A stretch of DNA of 64,000 nt from Serpentinicella sp031432315 (GTDB lineage: Bacteria > Bacillota > Clostridia > Peptostreptococcales > Natronincolaceae), in the NCBI RefSeq assembly GCF_031432315.1, contig NZ_JAVKGO010000001.1, positions 248,001 to 312,000 of the forward strand. The letters run 5' to 3'. Under the pieces are notes generated by a model. It worked only from the letters and a program-made list of their open reading frames with translations. It searched no databases and was not told where the DNA came from. Shown here piece after piece: positions 34,474 through 42,197 of the stretch. The stretch's first letter is position 1. Each line of letters opens with the position of its first letter. The translations under genes and the position numbers were made by a program.

Positions 34474-35112
34474 CTACATTTTCCTTAAAACAGCCACTAC
34501 TTTACCTAGTATTTTTACATCATCTACAATAATAGGCTCCATAAAATCATTTTCTGGTTGAAGTCTTACATGATTTTCTTCTAAAAAAAATCTTTTAACA
34601 GTAGCTTCTTCATCATCAATTAATGCAACAACAATATCACTATTTGATGCATAAGATTGTTTTTTTACAACTATCATATCTCCATCTAATATTGCAGCAT
34701 TTATCATACTATCTCCTTTTACATTTAACATAAATACATCATTCTCATTATTTACAAAGTCAGATGGAAGCGGAAAAGTATGCTCAATATTTTCTACTGC
34801 AAGAATAGGATTACCTGCTGTAACATTACCGACTAACGGGATATTTTTAATATTTAAATTTGTATCTGTGTGCTCGTTATTACCATACTTTGTATCGTTA
34901 TCTAGAATTTCAATTGCTCTGGGTTTAGTTGGATCACGCCTAATGTATCCTTTTGACTCTAGTTTAGCTAAATAACTATGTACAGTAGAAGTAGACTTGA
35001 AACCTACAGCATGACATATCTCCCGAACAGAAGGGGGATACCCTTTAGTACGCAGTTCTTTTTTTAAAAAAGATAAGACTTGTAATAGATTGTTATTTAA
35101 ATCTTCATACAC
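34474..35112 (-). CDS. lexA: SOS repressor LexA
   Basis: A 212-residue repressor of the DNA-damage response that self-cleaves when stimulated by RecA. Winged helix-turn-helix (KGYPPSVREICHAVGFKSTSTVH in two parts, about residues 20-45), cleavage site Ala-Gly in VTAGNP, catalytic Ser in KGDSMINA and catalytic Lys in IVVKKQ. The start is GTG at 35112 with aaaggag ten bases upstream; longer frames to 35181 run through the promoter and operator and are not real. Confidence 0.96.
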   Translation of the reverse strand: MYEDLNNNLLQVLSFLKKELRTKGYPPSVREICHAVGFKSTSTVHSYLAKLESKGYIRRDPTKPRAIEILDNDTKYGNNEHTDTNLNIKNIPLVGNVTAGNPILAVENIEHTFPLPSDFVNNENDVFMLNVKGDSMINAAILDGDMIVVKKQSYASNSDIVVALIDDEEATVKRFFLEENHVRLQPENDFMEPIIVDDVKILGKVVAVLRKM

Positions 35113-35152
35113 AATTATAGATCTCCTTTCAAAATTCCTAATTATATCAATG

Positions 35153-35181
35153 ATTATAACATATTTACAATAGACTATCAA
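35153..35181 (-). promoter_or_regulatory. Sigma-A promoter of lexA
   Basis: Read on the minus strand, TTGATA (35181-35176) and a perfect TATAAT (35158-35153) are separated by 17 bases. The -35 overlaps the SOS box. Confidence 0.85.
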
Positions 35182-35192
35182 ACGTGTGTTCG
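35179..35192 (-). promoter_or_regulatory. LexA (SOS) box of lexA
   Basis: CGAACACACGTTTG on the minus strand matches the Gram-positive consensus CGAACRNRYGTTYG at every position and overlaps the -35 of lexA, giving autorepression. It lies just after the stop codon of the recombinase gene. Confidence 0.92.
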
Positions 35193-35198
35193 TTATTG

Positions 35199-36314
35199 TT
35201 AGTCATCAATCCATTCAAAGTTTTTAATTATTTCTCTTTTAACATCTTTTTTATGGGCTGCATATAACTGTGTAGTTGTAATATTGTCATGATCTAAGAG
35301 GTTTTGAACATCATATATTGAAAATCCTTGCTGAATTAATGAAGTAGCAGCAGTAGCTCTCAATTTATGGGGACTATATCCATTTCCTTTATCCATTCCC
35401 AAAACAAGTGAAGTATATTTCTTTGTTAGATTACGAATTGTTCGCACTGTCATACGCTTTTTTTGTAAAGATAAGAATAAAGCATCTCTATTATCATCAT
35501 CTAAGTTATTATTATCAGGACGTTCTTTTTCTAAATAATCGTTTATCACTTGTTCACAAGTACGATTGATTGGCATGAGTACTTCTTTTCCTCTTTTTCT
35601 ATATATCTTAAATTCACCACGATTAAAATTAAATGAAGAAATATTTAATTGTTGTAATTCACTAATTCTTAATCCATATGTTAAAAATAAGACAATGATT
35701 GCTCGATCTCTATACTTTGTTTTACCCCAATAAATCTTTTCTTTTTCAGTAAGCATATTACCAGATTCAATTAGATCTATAAGTTTTACTACCTCATCTA
35801 TGTCTAATCGTTTTATTGCGTCGGGCTGTGGTTTAGGTAGTTTTATAGGATTAAATCCATCAGTTATATTCTTTTCAATCATTCCGTCTCTATAGAGATA
35901 CTTAAAAAAAACTGAGAGAGAGGATTTTTTTCTTGAGAGAGTCCGTACATTATTTTCCATAATTCTAAAAGAGTTTTCGTTCTCTATTACATAACGTGAG
36001 CAGTAGTTACCTATAAAGTGATTGACATCTCTAGAAGTAATTTTATTAAAATCTTCTATTTTAATATCTTGTACAATATTAGTAGAGCAAAGTGTAGTTT
36101 CTTTTATTAAGTAGTTACAAAAAAATAGAATATCTTCAAGATAGGCTAGTCTTGTTGATATAGCAACAGCATTTTTTAAATATAGAAAAAAGTCTTGCAT
36201 AAAGAAGGGGAGTTGCCTTTCAATCAGGAGACACTGTTCAATAGTTTCTTGTTCATTATAAACAATGTTATCAGGCTTATCAGTTTTATTATGTATTTTA
36301 AGTTTTCTTTTCAT
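35199..36314 (-). CDS. Tyrosine recombinase / integrase upstream of lexA
   Basis: A 371-residue tyrosine recombinase. N-terminal SAM-like DNA-binding domain (about residues 30-160) and a catalytic domain with all active residues: Arg in YGLRISEL, Lys in KIYRKRGKEV, HKLR (His and second Arg), a third His in LLDHDN and the Tyr nucleophile in TTQLYAAH. It is longer than XerC/XerD (about 295); the Xer-type recombinase of this genome region is at 52.5 kb. No attachment sites, excisionase or phage genes are near. It may be a resident Clostridia recombinase of unknown role rather than part of a mobile element. Confidence 0.88.
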   Translation of the reverse strand: MKRKLKIHNKTDKPDNIVYNEQETIEQCLLIERQLPFFMQDFFLYLKNAVAISTRLAYLEDILFFCNYLIKETTLCSTNIVQDIKIEDFNKITSRDVNHFIGNYCSRYVIENENSFRIMENNVRTLSRKKSSLSVFFKYLYRDGMIEKNITDGFNPIKLPKPQPDAIKRLDIDEVVKLIDLIESGNMLTEKEKIYWGKTKYRDRAIIVLFLTYGLRISELQQLNISSFNFNRGEFKIYRKRGKEVLMPINRTCEQVINDYLEKERPDNNNLDDDNRDALFLSLQKKRMTVRTIRNLTKKYTSLVLGMDKGNGYSPHKLRATAATSLIQQGFSIYDVQNLLDHDNITTTQLYAAHKKDVKREIIKNFEWIDD

Positions 36315-36696
36315 TTTACCAGCTCCATAAATAATTATACTATTTATTATAATAGCTTAATTTAGAAATGTATATAGTCAAACTATTAACTATTCCCTAA
36401 ATATACATTTAAAGAATAGTATACTTATATTGTTTTTCTCTACTATGCATTTTTATACTTTATGTGGTTATCTTTTGTAAATTATATATAACTCAATTTT
36501 AAATAATTAAATTCATTTATAGATTTATTAACTCTAGGTAGTAAATTGATATCTATTTCTTTTATATATTCATGTAATTTCTTCAATTTTATATATTAAT
36601 TTGCGCTTTTCGACAATATCATTTATTTTCTTCTTCTCTACCAATTGAAAGTTGGTTTCAATTAATAAGACAAGGCGTTAGCCCTGTCTTAATACT
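36315..36696 (-). other. 382-base gene-free stretch between the FAD enzyme and the recombinase
   Basis: Very AT-rich. The right end has the terminator of the FAD gene (36666-36691) and next to it the hairpin AATTGAAA/TTTCAATT. On the minus strand, two consecutive frames read like a small protein broken by one frameshift: a frame from TTG 36644 to the stop at 36570 and an overlapping frame ending at 36482 (DINLLPRVNKSINEFNYLK). There is no ribosome site. This could be a decayed gene remnant or chance in A-rich DNA. The left part probably holds the recombinase promoter, which I cannot place. Confidence 0.3.
36666..36691 (-). terminator. Terminator of the FAD/NAD module
   Basis: TAAGACAAGGC-GTTA-GCCCTGTCTTA (plus strand) is an 11-bp stem with one mismatch, six bases after the stop codon of the FAD enzyme. 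The T run on the minus strand (ttattaatt) is weak. Confidence 0.7.
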
Positions 36697-37977
36697 TTAG
36701 ATTAATTTTTCATTATATATGTCTAATAAATCTAATCTTTTTATTTTACTTTCTAGCTCCTTCTTATCTGTTGTATATAAACCTAATTTTTTCATAATAG
36801 CGAAATAATCCGATCCTGCAAAAGTGTACCGTCTCTTTAAGCCTTCTGCTAATTTTATTTGGTCATTTTGATATGCAATCAGGTGTCCTGATGCTGTATT
36901 TCGTGGTAATTCAAGTAAAGGCATACCTAGTACAAGACGCACGCTATTATGACCAGCTAAACTACCTGTTGCGATCGCTTCGGTATGCCCTACAAATAGT
37001 CCTGCTTTTTCTCCTGCACATAGTAAATTATCGATATTTTTCACTTTCATGTTATTATGTCTAGGTGCAATTGATAAATAACGTACTGAATTACCTACTC
37101 CACCTGCATATGGATCTTCAAATTTTGCATTTTCTAGTCCAGGTATCTTTCGAAGCTTATTTAATGGATAAAATGATGACATAAGCTTAGCATGACCAGT
37201 ATCTAACAAAATTATATTTTCCGCATATTCTTTTAACGCATATTGCTGACAAACTTTTATATTTAGCTTATCATGATTAATATCTTCATTTGGAACAGGC
37301 AGTATAACAACCCCATTTTTATTTAATTTATCTCTTATTTCCTTTGACAGTGAATCTTTGTTCAATTTACATGATCCACTAAAAGCTCCGTAGGAGCCAT
37401 CACTTCTCTGTCCAAGGGTATCATCTACTCCTGCTTTTTGACTTATGCTTACCCTAGGCCCAAATGAAGGACATCTTAATATACACATAGCACATCCATT
37501 ACCATACTTCAAACAATTTCCCATGGATCCTGTGGAGCCAGTTGCTTCTATAAAAACATCAGCTTCAACTATATTATTATTAAACAATTCAATAGCAGTT
37601 ATTTTTTTGTTTTTTTTCACAACATCTACTACTCTGTTTTCTAAATTTAGTTTAATCCCTAATGAAATTAAAAGATTTCTTACTTTTGACTCTACAAGGG
37701 TTACATCATATAAACTAGCATGTTTATGCCCTGGAAATTCAATACTCTTATGTCTTGAACACTTATCAGTTATTTCAAATAATTCCTTTGCACCTAGCAA
37801 TATACTTTCTTCAGTAGCAGTAAACCTGCCATTGTTTCTCATTATTCCTCCTACATTGCCTAAGCCTAATAACATATCTGTTCTCTCATATATTTCAACT
37901 TCTGCACCTGCTTTTCTAGCAGTTATTGCAGCAGCACATCCTGCCCAGCCACCACCTATTACAACTATTTTTGCCAC
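36697..37977 (-). CDS. FAD-dependent oxidoreductase with Cys cluster (GidA/TrmFO-like)
   Basis: A 426-residue flavoprotein. N-terminal FAD motif VVIGGGWAGCAAAITARKAGA; central CAMCILRCPSFGPR (about residues 165-178), where three Cys spaced C-x2-C-x4-C stand beside a SFGPR motif like that of TrmFO; C-terminal LLCAGEKAGLFVGHTEAIATG FAD contact in two parts. It resembles folate-dependent tRNA methyltransferase TrmFO only in pattern, so a tRNA role is not claimed. Start is GTG with aggggggt upstream. It lies 50 bases after the NAD/FAD-reductase-like gene, so the two should form one electron-transfer module. Confidence 0.8.
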   Translation of the reverse strand: MAKIVVIGGGWAGCAAAITARKAGAEVEIYERTDMLLGLGNVGGIMRNNGRFTATEESILLGAKELFEITDKCSRHKSIEFPGHKHASLYDVTLVESKVRNLLISLGIKLNLENRVVDVVKKNKKITAIELFNNNIVEADVFIEATGSTGSMGNCLKYGNGCAMCILRCPSFGPRVSISQKAGVDDTLGQRSDGSYGAFSGSCKLNKDSLSKEIRDKLNKNGVVILPVPNEDINHDKLNIKVCQQYALKEYAENIILLDTGHAKLMSSFYPLNKLRKIPGLENAKFEDPYAGGVGNSVRYLSIAPRHNNMKVKNIDNLLCAGEKAGLFVGHTEAIATGSLAGHNSVRLVLGMPLLELPRNTASGHLIAYQNDQIKLAEGLKRRYTFAGSDYFAIMKKLGLYTTDKKELESKIKRLDLLDIYNEKLI

Positions 37978-38027
37978 GTGAACCCCCCCTGTAAATTAAA
38001 GTAGATAATTATTAGAAAATAAAGACT

Positions 38028-38957
38028 TTACTTAATATTTAATTGCGTTTTACATGTTTTAATAGGTATACCAGAAATATCATACGTAGTACATGATCCA
38101 CAGATCCCCTCACCACAACATATTTCACTGTTGTTTGTAGTAATAATCTTTTTATCTTGTAAGTTTTGGGTGTGATCGATTAACTGCTTATATACATAGT
38201 CTGACGCCCCAACAAAAACTAGATTATAGCTATGGTCAGCTAATATTTTATCAAGTTTTTTATATGCTTGATTTGAAAATAGATCCAAATTTTCAATTAT
38301 TCTTACTTTGTCTGTTTCTCTTATAAAATCATGTCCAGGGGAGCCAATATCTAAAACTACATCTATATTTTCTGACCTTCTTGATAAGTACTTAATTAAT
38401 AATAAAGCAGGGGCTTGGGCAACCCCTCTTGTAATAATTAAGGGTTTAGGATTTTCGATCTGTTTGAGATTTTCAAGACCGTATAACCCATTCCAGTAAG
38501 GACCTCTAACTAGTATTGAATCCTCTACATCTTGAATAGTTTTAGTTTTAACCCCAAATACTTGTACTGCTATTTTCACTTCATTTTTAAATGTATCTAC
38601 ATCCATAATGGACATTGGTATATCAAAAAAATGATTCATATTTTTATTTCTAATAAAGATATATGCTCCTGGCTGATTTAACTGCCGTGCTAATGTATGA
38701 GGTGCTTTAAAGGTTATAACTATTAATTTTTGAAACTTTTCTTTCTTAACTATTTTTACCTCTATAGATTCTCTTGTATTTTTTACACTATTCCCACAAA
38801 ATTTAAATTCTTGGTAAACACAAAATCCATCCCAGCTACAATTACAAAACTTCTTATCCTGTAAATGCGAACATGTTATACAATCCATGGTTTCCGCAAG
38901 GTAACAAGGACAATATTCACTACCGACATCAATACATCTAGTATGTTTTTTAGTCAT
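38028..38957 (-). CDS. Sulfide/dihydroorotate dehydrogenase-like FAD/NAD-binding reductase with Cys-rich N-terminus
   Basis: A 309-residue protein. The first 55 residues contain nine cysteines (8, 16, 18, 26, 29, 38, 40, 46, 54), probably binding metal or Fe-S clusters. Residues about 65-165 look like the FAD-binding barrel (GAYIFIRN, PMSIMDV), then an NAD-binding region, and the end has CCGEGICGSC with a further Cys (CKT), the [2Fe-2S] site of PyrK-type subunits. No pyrD is beside it; the partner appears to be the FAD enzyme downstream. It likely passes electrons between NAD(P)H, Fe-S centres and that enzyme. Substrate unknown. Ribosome site taggaggg. Confidence 0.8.
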   Translation of the reverse strand: MTKKHTRCIDVGSEYCPCYLAETMDCITCSHLQDKKFCNCSWDGFCVYQEFKFCGNSVKNTRESIEVKIVKKEKFQKLIVITFKAPHTLARQLNQPGAYIFIRNKNMNHFFDIPMSIMDVDTFKNEVKIAVQVFGVKTKTIQDVEDSILVRGPYWNGLYGLENLKQIENPKPLIITRGVAQAPALLLIKYLSRRSENIDVVLDIGSPGHDFIRETDKVRIIENLDLFSNQAYKKLDKILADHSYNLVFVGASDYVYKQLIDHTQNLQDKKIITTNNSEICCGEGICGSCTTYDISGIPIKTCKTQLNIK

Positions 38958-38969
38958 ACATCGTCCCTC

Positions 38970-39008
38970 CTATTACAAAAAAATATCCTAGTAATAGAAT
39001 ATTTTTTT
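38970..39008 (-). promoter_or_regulatory. Alternative hairpins in the leader of the redox module
   Basis: On the minus strand the leader reads a stem AAAAAAATAT/ATATTTTTTT (39008-38999 with 38986-38977), which ends in a T run like a weak terminator. An alternative stem CTATTAC/GTAATAG (38997-38991 with 38976-38970) uses the loop of the first and reaches into the ribosome site taggagg. The two folds exclude each other, as in attenuators. The stems are nearly pure A/T and therefore weak. Confidence 0.35.
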
Positions 39009-39075
39009 TAGTGGGTTTTGTTACAAATTTACATAGAAAAAACCAGTACAGTACCTAATTTTAACTTTATAGATA

Positions 39076-39102
39076 TAAAAAAGTGGCTTTTAAAAAGCCA
39101 CT
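39076..39102 (-). terminator. Terminator of the carboxypeptidase at 39.1-40.2 kb
   Basis: On the minus strand AGTGGCTTTT-T-AAAAGCCACT is followed by TTTTTTA (plus coordinates 39082-39102, T run 39076-39081). Stable G/C-containing stem 36 bases after the stop codon. Confidence 0.92.
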
Positions 39103-39137
39103 CTTAAACAAAACTTAGTATTCAGATATAATTTAGT

Positions 39138-40247
39138 TTAAAATAAAAATCTCATAACTTTTTCTTTAAAAGTTAACTTTTCTATACTTTCTTCGATAAT
39201 TAATTCAGTACTGTCTAGTAACTTTCCATTCTTATAAGTCTGCAATAATCCTATTTTTGTCCCTTTAGTTACAGGGGCATCGATTATATTAGGTGCTTTA
39301 ACAACCGATATAATATCACTATCTGACTCAGATACAGGAACTATTAATTCTTTTTTTGTCACTGAGTAAGTTGCTTCTTTTTTACCATCTACAATAGATA
39401 TATTATGTATTTTTTCACCTTTAGTAAAGTGTGTATATGGTTTATATAAATCAAAACAATAGTCAAAAAGTTCCATTGTTGTATTAAACCAATTACCATC
39501 ATTTAATGTAACTGCAATAAGCTGCATACCTTCTCTTGTGGCTGATGCAACTAAGCACCTTCCGGATTTTTTTGTAAACCCTGTTTTTACTCCATCACCA
39601 CCATCATATTGTGATAAAATTTTATTTTTATTGGAGAAATACTTATAACTTGATGATCTTTCTGCTACCCACATTTTAGTACTTACTATCTCTCTAAAAG
39701 TAGGGTTACTAAGGGCTTCTTTTGTAATTAACCCAAGATCATATGCTGTAGTATAATGATTAACATCATATAAACCATTTGGATTTACAAAGTTTGTATT
39801 ATTAGCACCTATTTCACTAGCTCTAGTATTCATCAAATCTACAAATTCTTCAACTGATCCCCCTATTTCACATGCAATTGCAATGGCAGCATCATTGCCT
39901 GATCTTAACATAAGTCCGTAAACTAAATCCTTCATTTTAATTTTTTCATTTGCTTCTAAATAAATTGATGAACCTTCTATCCCTTGGGCACTTGGGTGTA
40001 CTGTTACAATTTTATCTAGATCAGCATTTTCTATAGCGAGTAATGCTGTCATTATCTTTGTCGTGCTTGCCATTGGTAACTTTTCATATATATTCTTTTC
40101 ATATAGAATCGTACCACTTGATACATCTAAAACGATTGCTGCCTGTCCTGATGCTTGAATTCCTCCCGAGACATCTACAGTGCCGAATAAAACGTTAATA
40201 CAAATTGAAACAATCAATACTACTATATACTTTAATTTTTTTTTCAA
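39138..40247 (-). CDS. D-alanyl-D-alanine carboxypeptidase (DacF/PBP5 family)
   Basis: About 369 residues. A signal peptide (KKKLKYIVVLIVSICINVLFG region) precedes a peptidase S11 domain with SxxK in MASTTKIMTA, SGN in LRSGNDAAIA and KTG in DGVKTGFTKKSG, followed by the PBP5 C-terminal domain and an amphipathic end (KLTFKEKVMRFLF) for membrane attachment. It trims the terminal D-Ala of peptidoglycan side chains. A second paralogue is at 48.6 kb. Start chosen at TTG 40247 because agaggtga stands just upstream; an ATG five codons earlier would swallow that site. Confidence 0.92.
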   Translation of the reverse strand: MKKKLKYIVVLIVSICINVLFGTVDVSGGIQASGQAAIVLDVSSGTILYEKNIYEKLPMASTTKIMTALLAIENADLDKIVTVHPSAQGIEGSSIYLEANEKIKMKDLVYGLMLRSGNDAAIAIACEIGGSVEEFVDLMNTRASEIGANNTNFVNPNGLYDVNHYTTAYDLGLITKEALSNPTFREIVSTKMWVAERSSSYKYFSNKNKILSQYDGGDGVKTGFTKKSGRCLVASATREGMQLIAVTLNDGNWFNTTMELFDYCFDLYKPYTHFTKGEKIHNISIVDGKKEATYSVTKKELIVPVSESDSDIISVVKAPNIIDAPVTKGTKIGLLQTYKNGKLLDSTELIIEESIEKLTFKEKVMRFLF

Positions 40248-40324
40248 GTTATCACCTCTCATTTTTTATAATATTTTACTTACTTTAGTATGAACTAAAC
40301 AATTTTATTATATTTATCGATAAT

Positions 40325-40354
40325 AAAAAAAGATAAGCATTTATAAACTTATCT
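40325..40354 (-). terminator. Terminator of the MazG-like gene
   Basis: On the minus strand AGATAAG/CTTATCT with TTTTTTTA following; the stem includes the stop codon. Confidence 0.75.
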
Positions 40355-40769
40355 CGTTATCATCTGTAATATATTTAATTTTACAGCCAAATTCTTTGCC
40401 TATTTTTCTAGCTTCTTCAAGGTCATCCTCACTCCAAATTGACCAACTACCCTTAATATGATTATTTACAACTATTTCAACCTTGTTTTTGTATATTCTC
40501 ATTATTTTATTACTATTCTGTTGTGTTTTCATCTGTTCAACCTGATAAGCAATAGCCTCTTCTACATCAACATTTAATACTTTTAAAGCAATAAACATAC
40601 AACTCATAGCATCTTTTAACTCTCGTTTTGCTTTTGCTATATCATCATTCATCAAAGCCTTTAGTGATTCTGCAACTTCTTCATTAAGATGACTGATAGC
40701 TGTTTTAGGATCGTTTGTGCTATATTTTCTATTGTTCCATATTAACTCTATAGCTTCTTTTATATCCAC
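40341..40769 (-). CDS. MazG-like all-alpha NTP pyrophosphohydrolase-type protein
   Basis: A 142-residue protein. The helix pair AISHLNEEVAESLKAL (residues about 24-39) and RELKDAMSCMFIAL (about 49-62) shows the Glu-x2-Glu and Lys/Glu-x2-Asp metal pattern of MazG-fold nucleotide pyrophosphatases. From about residue 85 there is an extra beta-rich segment (IMRIYKNKVEIVVNNHIKGSW) not part of the minimal MazG fold. If active, it would hydrolyse a (d)NTP or modified nucleotide; the substrate is unknown. It stands between dacF-like and gerW genes with its own terminator. Confidence 0.6.
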   Translation of the reverse strand: MDIKEAIELIWNNRKYSTNDPKTAISHLNEEVAESLKALMNDDIAKAKRELKDAMSCMFIALKVLNVDVEEAIAYQVEQMKTQQNSNKIMRIYKNKVEIVVNNHIKGSWSIWSEDDLEEARKIGKEFGCKIKYITDDNEISL

Positions 40770-40843
40770 GTGCTACAACTCCTTACTACTAACTTAATCT
40801 ATATATACATTATACTTTTTATAAGCAAAATATACAAATTAAT

Positions 40844-40873
40844 TAAAAAGAGGACTGAAATATCAGTCCTCTT
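40844..40873 (-). terminator. Terminator of the gerW operon
   Basis: AAGAGGACTGA (40848-40858) pairs perfectly with TCAGTCCTCTT (40863-40873), loop AATA; on the minus strand TTTTTAA follows. The stem overlaps the gerW stop codon. Confidence 0.9.
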
Positions 40874-41330
40874 AAATATTTTGGCCATTATTGTTTATAT
40901 TTTCTGTGTTTTTATTCTTACTATTATTCATCATACTTTGTAATCCAGTCATTACTTTAGGTGTCATACTCAATATATTATCTATCATATTGGATTTTTG
41001 GTCTACTGGCATTAATTTCATTTGTCCGTTTCCTACAACCATAAATGCTACCGGTTGAACAGATACACCTGCTCCCGTACCACCTGCAAATGGAAACTGA
41101 TCTGGAGGTTTAATTTCTAATTCATTCTCATCTTCATGTTTATGTTTCTTTATTTCATTAGTGAAATCACCACCGCCAGATGCAAAACCAAAGGATACTT
41201 TTGATATTGGAACAATTACTGTACCTTCAGGTGTTTCTACTGGATCTCCAACAATAGTATTTACATCCACCATTTCCTTTATACTTTCCATTGTTGTTTT
41301 CATTAACATTTCAATTGGATGCGTATTCAT
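40872..41330 (-). CDS. gerW: Spore protein GerW/YtfJ
   Basis: A 152-residue member of the YtfJ/GerW family, a mother-cell and spore germination-related protein in Bacillus. The family core is clear: N-terminal helix (PIEMLMKTTMESIKEMVDVN), then VETPEGTVIVPISKVSFGFASGG (in two parts) and GGTGAGVSVQPVAFMV. It lies 14 bases downstream of a DUF2953 gene (ytfI equivalent), the same pair as in B. subtilis. Confidence 0.92.
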   Translation of the reverse strand: MNTHPIEMLMKTTMESIKEMVDVNTIVGDPVETPEGTVIVPISKVSFGFASGGGDFTNEIKKHKHEDENELEIKPPDQFPFAGGTGAGVSVQPVAFMVVGNGQMKLMPVDQKSNMIDNILSMTPKVMTGLQSMMNNSKNKNTENINNNGQNI

Positions 41331-41344
41331 TTTATCACCAACCT

Positions 41345-41980
41345 CTAATTTATTTTAATTAAAACAATTTTTATACAGGCAGTAATAATATGTGTTATTT
41401 TCAGTGAAAATATACAGTTAATCTTTGTCCTAAAAATACTTTGATTAAAATCAGGCTGTACTTTTATAACTGGTTGATTCATATTACCTATATTATTTGA
41501 CATAATACTGATAATATTCCCTTTCAACATCCAAGACAAACCTAAAAGCACTGCAGTTTCGGCTGCGTCATTAGTTCCGATAATTGTTTCCCATAAAATT
41601 TTTTCAAGATTTAACTTTCTTTTAAAATATGTTATAGCTTTTTTATACTTTCGATTAATTAATATAAATTTCTCTTTCAGTAAGTTAATTTCTCTGTAAT
41701 TAAATAGCCGGTCCACTTTACTTTTCTTTGCGTTAACAGATCCAACTTTTGCATAGGTATCAATTTCAGTTTCTATAATATCTTTATTCTTTGAGAATAA
41801 ATTCATCATTTCAATGAAGGGTATTTTTTTTGTAAACGAAATGAGCCCAAATAAAAATCTCATATTTAGTTCTACATAATCATCTTCACCTTTTCGCAAC
41901 ACCAATATATGTATTTTAACACTTGATAATAATACGATAGCTATTAAAATCAAGAGACCTATTCCTATATATATCTTCAA
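41345..41980 (-). CDS. DUF2953 membrane protein (YtfI-like)
   Basis: About 211 residues. One N-terminal membrane span (YIGIGLLILIAIVLLSSV), a small basic beta-strand region (DYVELNMRFLFGLISF), a charged helix (about 85-140) and a C-terminal segment containing LGLSWMLKGNIISIM, in the pattern of DUF2953. Function unknown; it is tied to sporulation by its pairing with gerW. I chose TTG 41980, which has gaggtgg five bases upstream; an ATG at 42028 has no ribosome site. Confidence 0.8.
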   Translation of the reverse strand: MKIYIGIGLLILIAIVLLSSVKIHILVLRKGEDDYVELNMRFLFGLISFTKKIPFIEMMNLFSKNKDIIETEIDTYAKVGSVNAKKSKVDRLFNYREINLLKEKFILINRKYKKAITYFKRKLNLEKILWETIIGTNDAAETAVLLGLSWMLKGNIISIMSNNIGNMNQPVIKVQPDFNQSIFRTKINCIFSLKITHIITACIKIVLIKIN

Positions 41981-42090
41981 ATTCTCCACCTCAATAATGC
42001 CAAATATGTATTTTTGTATTCTTTCCAAATATTTAATATATACACATATTAAATTAATTTATTAACTTATACATATTTACATAAAAAATA

Positions 42091-42118
42091 TTGACATTTA
42101 TATTAAATACTTTATATT
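42091..42118 (+). promoter_or_regulatory. Candidate sigma-A promoter of speE
   Basis: Perfect TTGACA (42091-42096) and TATATT (42113-42118) at 16-base spacing, about 80 bases before speE. Confidence 0.6.
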
Positions 42119-42197
42119 TAATAAGTGAATAATTGTTTTGCTTAGATGTAAAATAATGCTGTAGTATTTTAAAATATCAGTTTTAGGAGGAGATATA

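Noticed and set aside
35112..35181. An upstream-extended lexA protein beginning at 35181.
   Set aside because: The extension would be translated through the lexA promoter and SOS box; a GTG with a good ribosome site lies at 35112.
39008..39060. A T-box leader upstream of the redox module.
   Set aside because: No T-box sequence (GGTGGTACCGCG type) or specifier stem can be found.
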